Below, in pieces: positions 6,369 through 12,448 of a stretch of 13,003 nt of DNA. The stretch covers positions 1 through 13,003 of the forward strand of contig DAOVQV010000013.1 of assembly GCA_030628445.1 (NCBI GenBank), given 5' to 3'. The translations under genes and the position numbers were made by a program. Origin of the DNA: Phycisphaerae bacterium (lineage in GTDB: Bacteria > Planctomycetota > Phycisphaerae > SM23-33). Within the stretch, counting starts at the first letter, position 1, and each line of letters starts with the position of its first letter. The notes under the pieces were generated by a model. The model worked only from the letters and a program-made list of their open reading frames with translations, searched no databases and had not been told where the DNA came from.

Positions 6369-8504
6369 TTACTCCAGCGTCTTGATGATCACAAGAGTGA
6401 TGTCGTCCTCTTGGGGTTCGGTCCCGCGGAATTGATTGACTGCATCGACGACGGCGTCGTGGATCTGCTGCGCGGTCCTCTCGGCGCAGGCTGAAAGCAC
6501 ATCTCGCAGGCGGGCCTTGCCGAACATCTCGCCGGCGGCGTTGTGGGCCTCCCATATCCCGTCGGTTCCGATGGCGACAATGTCGCTGCTGTCCAGTGTG
6601 ATCGGCCCGGCCTGGGTATGGGTTGCTTCGGTCAGGATCCCCAGCGGGACGCCGGTGTTGGGCAGATCCTCGAATGCCCCATCTCGGCGGCGAAGCCACA
6701 GCGCCGGATCGTGCCCGCCGGATGTCCAGCTCAGTGACCGGGCGGCGGGGTCCAGCACGCCGTAGAACAGTGTCATGAATCGCCCCTCGCTCGTATCTTG
6801 GACGAGGTGCTCGTTGAGCGCCCCAAACAACTCGCCCAGGTCCGAGCCATGCCGTGCCGCGTGCGACCGCAGCACGCCCCGGGCCGAGGCCATCAGCAGC
6901 GCCGCAGCGATCCCGTGCCCGGTTACGTCGCCGACGGCGATGCCCAGCTTGCCCTTGCCGATCTCGATCAGATCGATGAAGTCGTAGTAGTCCCCGCCGG
7001 TCTCGTCGCAGTAGACGCTCTTGCCCGCAATGTCGAAGCCGACCAGCTTCGGCGCCTCTTGCGGCAGCAGGTGCTGCTGAACTTCCATGGCCACGGCCAA
7101 GGCATGCTGCATCCGTTCGTGTTCGGCCAGTTTCGGTCCGGTGTCGTTGAAGACCTCACCAAGCTGCTGCAGCTCATCTCCCGTCCGGATATCGACGCGG
7201 GCCTGGTAGTCCCCCCCGGAAAGCCTCCTGGCGGCCTCGGCGAGTTGACGTACCGGCCGAGTCACCGACCGAGAGCTGACCAGCGCGATCACCGTCACCA
7301 CACCTACAACTCCAAGCAGCGCCACACCCGTGTTCCGCAGACCTTCGATGGTCTTTCGCAGCACGTATTGCTCCGCCGAGACGGCCCGGGCAACGACCCG
7401 CTCATATGGGACTATGACCACAGGGAACACACCATGGCGGCCACCTGCGCCATAGGCCCAGAAGGCATCGTCCCCTCGGTAAGGCATCCGCCGCACACCG
7501 GCCCGGCCGGCCGTTGCTTCAGCCATCAACGCCTGCATCTGTCCGGTGTCGTCAGATTCCAGCACCTCCAATTCCACAGGCGCCCGCCAATCCCGACGGG
7601 GCTCACCCCAGCTCGCCTGGGCAAGGATCAAGAGCTTCCCTTCGCCCTCGGTGCCCGTCTCGCCGGGAAAGACCAGCATGGTTTCGGCCGATTCGGACCA
7701 TTCGGCCGGGAGCTCAAGTTCACCGAAGATACCCCGAAGCGGCACGTCGATGGACGTGACTCCGGCGAACGTCCTGTCCGGCCGGTGAACCGGCCTCGAC
7801 AACGTCAGCATGATCTGCCGCGTCGTCACATCCACGATGGGCGAGCCCCAAACGAAAGTCCCAGCCCCCTTGGCCGTCAGGTACCACAACCTCGTCCGCG
7901 GATCGTAATCGTCCGGGTATCCCCCGTGTCCGGGAAACGACGTGTGGACACCGGATTCCAGAGCAGTGTACTGCCAGTGGATCATCTGCGGATTCGTACG
8001 ATACAGGAAACGGTAAACCTCGGGCATCGTTGACAGCCGGGCCAGGTCGGCGGCGACGGCTTCGGGTGCGGTGCCCCTGACGAGGAAGTACACTTGCCGG
8101 GTATAAGCAACCTGCATCGGGATGAGCCCCCCGTCGGGCCCGGCGCTGAAGTGTTTGGCGGATGCGGCCATGTCCGCAGGGACGCCGATCCCGGCGTCAT
8201 AATCCTTCGACCAAAGCAGGTCGCTCGTTGCGGGCGGCTGGGCCGCCAGGCGGCGCTCGACCTCTCGCCCCTGGATGTTCAGCGCCAGTTCGAGGGCTTC
8301 TTTATTGTGGCCCAGGATGCGGCCGTAGTCCTGCACCGCGCGCTGAAGATACCGTCGGGCAGAGTCTGCCAGAACCTCCCGCGTCCCGCTAGCCAGGTGA
8401 TTCCCGAGCCGGCGCGCCGAGACGCGATGCAGACCCGAAGCGACAATCAACGGCGCCAGCGAGATGCACAACAGCAGGATCAATAGCTTCCAGCGAATCT
8501 TCAT
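6369..8504 (-). CDS. membrane sensor phosphatase: Cache-like sensor, HAMP, SpoIIE/PP2C domain
   Basis: 711 residues. TM1 is about 5-25 (LLILLLCISLAPLIVASG). Residues ~30-385 form an extracytoplasmic sensor with a dCache-like signature: TRLWYLTAKGAGTFVWG (204-220), a VDVTTRQIMLTLSRPV strand pair, and FAGVTSIDVPL (246-256). TM2 is about 392-411 and the HAMP domain about 412-465 (RSVTRPVRQLAEAARRLSGG). A coiled linker with AMEVQQHLLP (472-481) leads to the SpoIIE-type PP2C phosphatase (~490-710). It has its metal motifs GGDYYD (503-508), GDVTGHG (525-531), SGGHDPALW (595-603), GTDGIWE (646-652) and EDDITL (699-704), so it looks active. It should dephosphorylate a serine on an STAS-type anti-anti-sigma protein or similar target in response to an extracellular ligand. 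No kinase or STAS partner is in the window. No strong SD is seen, and a possible promoter lies just upstream. It is not demonstrably part of the BMC operon. Confidence 0.92.
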   Translation of the reverse strand: MKIRWKLLILLLCISLAPLIVASGLHRVSARRLGNHLASGTREVLADSARRYLQRAVQDYGRILGHNKEALELALNIQGREVERRLAAQPPATSDLLWSKDYDAGIGVPADMAASAKHFSAGPDGGLIPMQVAYTRQVYFLVRGTAPEAVAADLARLSTMPEVYRFLYRTNPQMIHWQYTALESGVHTSFPGHGGYPDDYDPRTRLWYLTAKGAGTFVWGSPIVDVTTRQIMLTLSRPVHRPDRTFAGVTSIDVPLRGIFGELELPAEWSESAETMLVFPGETGTEGEGKLLILAQASWGEPRRDWRAPVELEVLESDDTGQMQALMAEATAGRAGVRRMPYRGDDAFWAYGAGGRHGVFPVVIVPYERVVARAVSAEQYVLRKTIEGLRNTGVALLGVVGVVTVIALVSSRSVTRPVRQLAEAARRLSGGDYQARVDIRTGDELQQLGEVFNDTGPKLAEHERMQHALAVAMEVQQHLLPQEAPKLVGFDIAGKSVYCDETGGDYYDFIDLIEIGKGKLGIAVGDVTGHGIAAALLMASARGVLRSHAARHGSDLGELFGALNEHLVQDTSEGRFMTLFYGVLDPAARSLSWTSGGHDPALWLRRRDGAFEDLPNTGVPLGILTEATHTQAGPITLDSSDIVAIGTDGIWEAHNAAGEMFGKARLRDVLSACAERTAQQIHDAVVDAVNQFRGTEPQEDDITLVIIKTLE

Positions 8505-8518
8505 GCCGACTCAGTCTA

Positions 8519-8547
8519 ATTCTTGCGCGCGGCCGGGCATTTATCAA
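8519..8547 (-). promoter_or_regulatory. candidate sigma70-like promoter for the sensor phosphatase gene
   Basis: Reading the minus strand, TTGATA (8547-8542) is followed after exactly 17 bases by AAGAAT (8524-8519). Matches to the TTGACA/TATAAT consensus are 5/6 and 4/6. The start ATG is only about 15 bases downstream of the -10, so the transcript would be nearly leaderless, which agrees with the absence of a good SD. Such matches occur by chance; this is tentative. Confidence 0.3.
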
Positions 8548-8652
8548 TCCAAAGCGGCGCGCGCTGCCATTGTCGAGGGCCAGAGCAGTTAACGCTTCGC
8601 TGTAGCATCCCAGGAGCGGCTGCGGGGTCGCCTGGCGGCGTCGTGCTGCATC

Positions 8653-8673
8653 GACGATGCGTAAAGCATCGTC
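8653..8673 (-). terminator. perfect hairpin after the BMC operon, candidate terminator
   Basis: GACGATGC (8653-8660) and GCATCGTC (8666-8673) form an 8-base perfect stem with a 5-base loop. It lies about 70 bases past the stop of the last BMC-segment gene and before the phosphatase promoter region. No T-tract follows on the minus strand, so it may be a processing or stability element, or a rho-assisted end, rather than an intrinsic terminator. The rest of 8505-8741 contains no supportable gene. Confidence 0.4.
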
Positions 8674-8741
8674 TGCTTCGCCCTTCTTGCCAGTCTCGTC
8701 CTCGCTCGCCCCTGGAACGCCACATCCAACCGTTAACGACT

Positions 8742-9956
8742 CTAATCGAACATCGTCGACATGCGAGCTCGATGATAGGCGAGCCGCTCATCCGGCGTCA
8801 TCCGCCCGAAGTCCGGCGCCCCGTCCGGGAGCGTCGGATAGGACCCGCCGACGGGCGATTGCTGTCCGGCGGGCGGCGGCGCGCTGCGGGCGGCTGGGCG
8901 GACCGTTTGCGGTATGCTTGTCGTCCTCGACGAGCCTCCGTAGCTTACGGCCCCGCTAGTAAGCTTCATGTCGTCGGTCAGCGACCGGTAGGGTCTGATT
9001 TGCAGCTCTTGGAGCACTCCGTGGTAGGCCCGGACGGCCTCTTCGGGGGTAATCTCGCCGTCGGCTATCCAGCGCAGAAACTGGATGAAGCTCAGCTGAT
9101 GTTCGGAGTTGTTGATCTTGCGGCCGAAAAGGGCGGCCCTCGCCCCGTACTTTTTCGCCTCGGCGAGCAGCTTGAACGCATCGTACGTCGTACCGGCGGA
9201 ACCGCCCAGTATCCCCGGGACCAGGTGAGGATCGTAATGAGCAAGCTCCTCCATAAAGGCTGGACCGTGGTAGACGATCTTCAAGAACAACGGCCGGGCG
9301 GGCGAGGCCACCCCCGCCAGGGCGCGGACGATCAGGTCATTAAGAAAAGCGCCGATCTTGTCCGTCGCCCCGATCGCGACGGGAGCGTTGGGGTCGAAGA
9401 CCTCCAGGAAATGGCGAAAGTGTTTCTGCTCGGCCTCGACGCGGAACTCCCTGTACGCCTCCAGCGACTGGCGGTCCAGCTCGACGTCGTTGTTGAACGT
9501 AATGCTATAGAGGCCCAGGTCCGCTCCGTGGGCCCGGTCATCGTCGGAGGCGCAAATCTCGCCGCATTGGGCATGGTCGATAAGCGCCGTGCGGAACGGC
9601 CGGGACGGCTGGGCCGGATACGCCGCGCAGCGGGCCACGTGGATGTCGGTAGTGTCGTTGGCCCGGATCGCCGGCGTTACGGTCGAATTGTCGAACACCC
9701 GCTGGCGTATTGTCAGCAGTTCGTTCGTCGAGACCGACATGAGCATGATGTCCAGCAGCCCTTGCAGCGTGTTGTGGCGGATGTGGTCGCGGTATTGGCC
9801 CAGGGAGCGGAACTGACCATCGGCGTGTTCGGGGCTCTTTCCGGGCGCGGCGATACCAAAGGCCATGTCCGCGTCCTTGGCGTCGGCCAGTATGAAGGCG
9901 TTGGAATCAGGATTCGCGTGGATCTCCGCCAGTTTCGCATCAAGTGACTTCTGCAT
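8742..9956 (-). CDS. class I aldolase, DeoC/FbaB/LacD-like, with C-terminal extension
   Basis: 404 residues from the ATG at 9956. An in-frame GTG at 9974 would add six residues, but it has no SD, while a weak GGGAACGAGA precedes the ATG. The core (~20-330) reads as a TIM-barrel aldolase: LFLKIVYHG (223-231) with Lys226 in the expected Schiff-base position, GILGGSAGTTYD (248-259) and LFGRKINNSE (276-285), the last two resembling phosphate-binding loops. After residue ~334 comes a Ser/Pro/Ala-rich linker of about 45 residues and a short terminal segment, MTPDERLAYHRARMSTMFD (386-404). This architecture resembles a microcompartment encapsulation tail, although the helix is less clearly amphipathic than in the class II aldolase upstream. 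The gene lies 51 bases after that aldolase and ends the BMC segment. It probably cleaves or forms a sugar phosphate with an aldehyde product, but whether the substrate is deoxyribose-5-P, a ketose bisphosphate or another compound is unknown. Confidence 0.8.
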   Translation of the reverse strand: MQKSLDAKLAEIHANPDSNAFILADAKDADMAFGIAAPGKSPEHADGQFRSLGQYRDHIRHNTLQGLLDIMLMSVSTNELLTIRQRVFDNSTVTPAIRANDTTDIHVARCAAYPAQPSRPFRTALIDHAQCGEICASDDDRAHGADLGLYSITFNNDVELDRQSLEAYREFRVEAEQKHFRHFLEVFDPNAPVAIGATDKIGAFLNDLIVRALAGVASPARPLFLKIVYHGPAFMEELAHYDPHLVPGILGGSAGTTYDAFKLLAEAKKYGARAALFGRKINNSEHQLSFIQFLRWIADGEITPEEAVRAYHGVLQELQIRPYRSLTDDMKLTSGAVSYGGSSRTTSIPQTVRPAARSAPPPAGQQSPVGGSYPTLPDGAPDFGRMTPDERLAYHRARMSTMFD

Positions 9957-10007
9957 GATTCTCGTTCCCGTCACATAGCTGCGGGCGCCCCGCCGCTTGG
10001 GAGGGTA

Positions 10008-10994
10008 TCACTTACCGGCGCCCATAATCTGGATGATCTTATCTGTTATCACCTGTACCAGGCGTTCCATTTCATCCTCAGCGGCCCGGCGGCGGGCCGT
10101 CTCGCTGCTGGAGCCCAGCGGCGATCCGGGAATCTCCCTCCCGGCGACCACCGCCGGGTAGATTCGCTCGCCGGTCGGGAGTGGCTGCGGCTGGCCCGCC
10201 TGCGAGGGCGCGCCGGCGATGCCCGCACCCCGCCCATGACCGTCCTCGTCGGGGGTGTGCTGGGGGATCGCCCTCGTCGAGAAGCCCCGCAGAAAATCGT
10301 CGCTGCCCGACAAGGTGCACAACTCGCCGACGCCGTCGGTCCGCGGATCGTCGATGCCCATTTGCTGCTTGATCTCCAGCAGCTCGCGCACCTTGGGGGT
10401 GGGCAGTTGGCGAATGTCGCCCACCTGTTTGCCCAGCAGCAGGATATTGCAATACATGTCCAGCGTCTCTATGTGCCAATAGGCATGCAGCAGGTCCTTG
10501 TCACAGGCGACCACGCCGTGGTTGGACAGCAGAATCGTGTTGGCCTTGTTGCGCAGATGCGGGAGGATGCTCTCGGCGAACTGCTTGCTGCCGGGGGTGT
10601 CGTATTGAGCCAGCGGGACCCGGCCGATAAAGATCTCGACCTCCGGTAAGATGCAGGTGGGGATTTCCATCCCTGCGACGGCGAAGGCGGTGGCGTGCGG
10701 CGGATGGGCGTGGCAGACCGCGTTGATCTCGGGCAGTTCGTGAAAGATCTCCAGGTGCAGCAGGATTTCCGAGGTCGCCGGTAGGTCGCCTTCTATCTGC
10801 TTACCGGTATCGTCCACAACCGCGATATCGGTGGGTTTGAGAGATCCTTTGGAAACCCCGGTCGCAGTGCAAAGGTAGCGACCGCCCCCGAGACGATAGC
10901 TTATATTCCCGTCATTGGCCGCGACAAAGCCTTTGTCGTACATCCGCCGGCCTATCTCGCAAATCTGGTTCTTGATTTCCCATTCGCTGGGCAT
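10008..10994 (-). CDS. class II aldolase (fuculose/rhamnulose-1-phosphate type) with C-terminal encapsulation helix
   Basis: 328 residues; the family core is about 215, so there is a long C-terminal extension. In the core, GNIS (29-32) is the phosphate-binding loop, TSEILLH (74-80) carries the likely catalytic Glu76, HAHPPH (95-100) gives zinc ligands His95 and His97, and SNHG (157-160) gives His159. These match the L-fuculose-1-P aldolase FucA. After residue ~245 comes a Gly/Pro-rich linker, then a charged helix ending MERLVQVITDKIIQIMG (309-325). Its i, i+3/4 pattern of V/I/M residues is typical of peptides that dock cargo in BMC shells. The class II aldolase of PVM compartments is known to carry such a tail. 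The reaction would give DHAP and L-lactaldehyde inside or at the compartment. It sits 18 bases after the vertex-protein gene. The SD is weak (GGGAATGGGAAC just before the ATG). Confidence 0.92.
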   Translation of the reverse strand: MPSEWEIKNQICEIGRRMYDKGFVAANDGNISYRLGGGRYLCTATGVSKGSLKPTDIAVVDDTGKQIEGDLPATSEILLHLEIFHELPEINAVCHAHPPHATAFAVAGMEIPTCILPEVEIFIGRVPLAQYDTPGSKQFAESILPHLRNKANTILLSNHGVVACDKDLLHAYWHIETLDMYCNILLLGKQVGDIRQLPTPKVRELLEIKQQMGIDDPRTDGVGELCTLSGSDDFLRGFSTRAIPQHTPDEDGHGRGAGIAGAPSQAGQPQPLPTGERIYPAVVAGREIPGSPLGSSSETARRRAAEDEMERLVQVITDKIIQIMGAGK

Positions 10995-11012
10995 GTTCCC
11001 ATTCCCAATTGT

Positions 11013-11327
11013 CTATAGACTGTGAGTTGGCTCACCTGTTACGATCGATTCAAAGTCGACTGAGTCCAAAATGCACGCATTGTAAGCGTCGTAGGGGACT
11101 TTCTTGGGCCAGAACGGCGCGGTCGCCTCGCGGCCTTCCACCAAGCCCACAACAGATCCCTCCCGGGCGCCGAGCTGATCGTAGAGGACAACCGTCTCCT
11201 CGTTGGGTCCGGCGGCGCCGCTAAGCGTACGGCGGTTGCAGGTCCGGACGATCAGTAAACTGCCCGGCACCAGATCTTCCAGGCAGCGGTTCAGCGTAAC
11301 TTTCCCGATGACCTTTGCTATGCGCAC
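11013..11327 (-). CDS. BMC vertex shell protein (EutN/CcmL, BMC-P), second copy
   Basis: 104 residues starting at GTG. It begins MRIAKVIGKVTLNR, the first beta strand of the EutN/CcmL fold, followed by SLLIVRT, then ETVVLYDQLGAREGSVVGLVEG, where the G..G..VG.. turn is typical, and ends in a C-terminal YNACILDSVDFESI strand. Five copies form a pentamer that caps shell vertices. It is longer than the 86-residue BMC-P upstream, with an insertion around 69-83 (ATAPFWPKKVPYDAY). The stop of the preceding RpiB-like gene is only 3 bases before the GTG and the SD lies inside that gene, so translation is probably coupled. Vertex paralogues in one locus usually differ in partner contacts; which role this one has cannot be told. 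Confidence 0.9.
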   Translation of the reverse strand: MRIAKVIGKVTLNRCLEDLVPGSLLIVRTCNRRTLSGAAGPNEETVVLYDQLGAREGSVVGLVEGREATAPFWPKKVPYDAYNACILDSVDFESIVTGEPTHSL

Positions 11328-11330
11328 TTC

Positions 11331-12161
11331 TTACGTCCCTTCCAATTCATCGATAGCAGCTGTTGCGACGTCGTATGAGCCGGTTACCATCCGGTTCGTA
11401 ATGAATATCCGTGTCATCTGCCGCAATTCGTAAAACGTGGATAGTTCGTGCTCCAGGATCAGGACATTCGCCCCAATCCGCCGCACGCCCGCGGCTACGC
11501 TCGCCGGGCACGTGCCCTGGACCGCGCGGATACCCTTGATCTTATTGGCGATCACCATCGCCTCAGCCCCGTAGGGTATGACCGCCACACCCAGGATCAG
11601 CCGCCCGCCGCAGACGCCCTGGCACAACGTGCGAAGATTGACAATCCAGCAGTCGCTCTTGGAATATTCGGTGAAGCGAATTCCATCATGCCCCAACGCC
11701 CGAAGGATGCTTTCGACCTTGTCCGTGCGGCGCTCGACGACGATCCCGACAGGGCCCGCCGCCGCCCCAGGCCGGTGCGAGGCGACAGTCCCGCCAGCGG
11801 GTAAATCGCTGCGGGCTTTACTCGCCGGCCGCTTCGCCACAGTCGGTACACCTAGGCGCGTTATTCTCAGGCGGCGCCGGGCGGCCAGGTCCGCCGCGGC
11901 GGGAGTAAGATGCTCATTGGCTCCCAGCTCGACGGTGGAGCCCTTGGATCCGGTCAGCCTTTCGGTAAGCATCTCAGCCGTGATAAAGCGCTTGGCGGGT
12001 GGGAGGGCTTCGTCTGCGTCACGGTCCGGACTGTCGGGCGCCGCCAGCGCCGGTATCTGCGAGGGGGGGGGACCACTGGCGAAGGCGGTGGGCGCCTCCG
12101 GGCCGGCGCCTAGTGCGGCCAGAACTTCCTGCGCGATCCTGTCGGTAAGTTTCGGATCCAA
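11331..12161 (-). CDS. BMC protein: N-terminal targeting helix, EutT/EutQ-like motif, degenerate RpiB-like domain
   Basis: 276 residues from a TTG at 12161 that has GAGGA 8 bases upstream. A further TTG at 12191 would overlap the vertex gene by 26 bases and has no better SD. Residues 1-18 (DPKLTDRIAQEVLAALG) form an amphipathic helix of the BMC encapsulation-peptide type. A Pro/Ala-rich linker runs to ~57. Residues 58-102 (RFITAEMLTERL, then HLTPAAADLAARRRLRI) resemble the start of EutT and parts of EutQ. A second linker runs to ~136. Residues ~137-276 follow ribose-5-phosphate isomerase B/LacAB, with strongest similarity at VIANKIKGIRAVQGT (203-217) and RRIGANVLILE (227-237). However, the RpiB SDHAG motif is replaced by a VVERRT stretch, and the CGTGxGxSxxANK loop reads LGVAVIPYGAEAMVIANK, without the catalytic Cys. 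Isomerase activity is therefore doubtful. It may be a scaffold, a ligand-binding protein or a new enzyme. RpiB-like proteins are found in PVM-type loci; the exact role is unknown. Confidence 0.83.
   Translation of the reverse strand: MDPKLTDRIAQEVLAALGAGPEAPTAFASGPPPSQIPALAAPDSPDRDADEALPPAKRFITAEMLTERLTGSKGSTVELGANEHLTPAAADLAARRRLRITRLGVPTVAKRPASKARSDLPAGGTVASHRPGAAAGPVGIVVERRTDKVESILRALGHDGIRFTEYSKSDCWIVNLRTLCQGVCGGRLILGVAVIPYGAEAMVIANKIKGIRAVQGTCPASVAAGVRRIGANVLILEHELSTFYELRQMTRIFITNRMVTGSYDVATAAIDELEGT
11337..11343 (-). promoter_or_regulatory. SD for the GTG-started vertex protein, inside the upstream gene
   Basis: GGAAGGG on the minus strand lies 9 bases before the GTG at 11327 and within the last codons of the RpiB-like gene. 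The position implies translational coupling. Confidence 0.6.
12063..12071. repeat. homopolymer of nine G (nine C on the coding strand)
   Basis: The run encodes three consecutive prolines in the linker between the targeting helix and the EutT-like motif of the RpiB-like protein. Tracts of this length are prone to slippage, and a one-base change would leave only the helix and part of the linker in frame. As given, the frame is intact. Confidence 0.8.
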
Positions 12162-12165
12162 GTTG

Positions 12166-12426
12166 CTATTCCTCGTCGCAGATTCCGACAACCGTCCAGC
12201 GGACGGGCGAGTTCGTGTCGCCCACCATTTGGCGAGCGCCTTTACCGTCGTTGCTGATCAGCACCTTATCGCCCCGCCCCGCCCCCAGCATGTCGATAGC
12301 AAGCACCGGGTCGCCGTCGGGCCCGCCGGCCACGTCCAGCGCCTGGACTATCAGCAGCTTCCAGCTCACCAGCGAGCTGTGCTTGACAGTCGAGGTCGCG
12401 TTTCCTTCCACAATCCCTAACAGCAT
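12166..12426 (-). CDS. BMC vertex shell protein (EutN/CcmL, BMC-P), first copy
   Basis: 86 residues, the standard length for a pentameric vertex protein. It reads MLLGIVEGNATSTVKHSSL at the first strand and turn, WKLLIVQALD (22-31), PVLAIDMLGAGRGDKVLISN (40-59) with the conserved G.G..V turn, and VRWTVVGICDEE at the C-terminus. This is a close match to the EutN/CcmL consensus. The gene starts 22 bases after the aldehyde dehydrogenase stop. The SD is weak (GAGACCGACGAG directly before the ATG). Its last codons hold the SD for the RpiB-like gene. It is a shell component; hexameric BMC proteins needed for facets are not in this window. Confidence 0.95.
   Translation of the reverse strand: MLLGIVEGNATSTVKHSSLVSWKLLIVQALDVAGGPDGDPVLAIDMLGAGRGDKVLISNDGKGARQMVGDTNSPVRWTVVGICDEE
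12170..12174 (-). promoter_or_regulatory. SD deciding a TTG start for the RpiB-like gene
   Basis: GAGGA on the minus strand lies 8 bases before TTG at 12161 and inside the last codons of the vertex-protein gene. This start places the targeting helix at the very N-terminus, as in known encapsulated BMC enzymes. Confidence 0.55.
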
Positions 12427-12448
12427 CTCGTCGGTCTCTGTCGGTCCA

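Noticed and set aside
6798..8033. 411-codon plus-strand open frame
   Set aside because: Antisense to the sensor phosphatase, whose motifs are unmistakable. The composition is low in hydrophobic-core patterns and no start signal is seen.
8516..8791. 91-codon minus-strand frame spanning the spacer after the class I aldolase
   Set aside because: It overlaps the aldolase end in another frame and covers the hairpin and promoter candidate. The product has no motif and there is no convincing SD.
8523..9947. 474-codon plus-strand open frame
   Set aside because: Antisense to the class I aldolase; Arg/Gly/Val-rich shadow with no family motif.
9957..9974. GTG at 9974 as start of the class I aldolase
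   Set aside because: No SD precedes it and the six extra residues add nothing to the fold; the ATG at 9956 is preferred.
11011..11020. perfect 10-base palindrome GTCTATAGAC at the end of the second vertex-protein gene
   Set aside because: It overlaps the stop codon and is too short, and single in the window, to call an operator; a chance palindrome is likely.
12162..12191. TTG at 12191 as start of the RpiB-like protein
   Set aside because: It would overlap the vertex gene by 26 bases with no SD at proper distance, whereas TTG at 12161 has GAGGA 8 bases upstream.
11578..12420. 280-codon plus-strand open frame
   Set aside because: Antisense to the RpiB-like and vertex genes, which have clear family signatures and linked SD sites.
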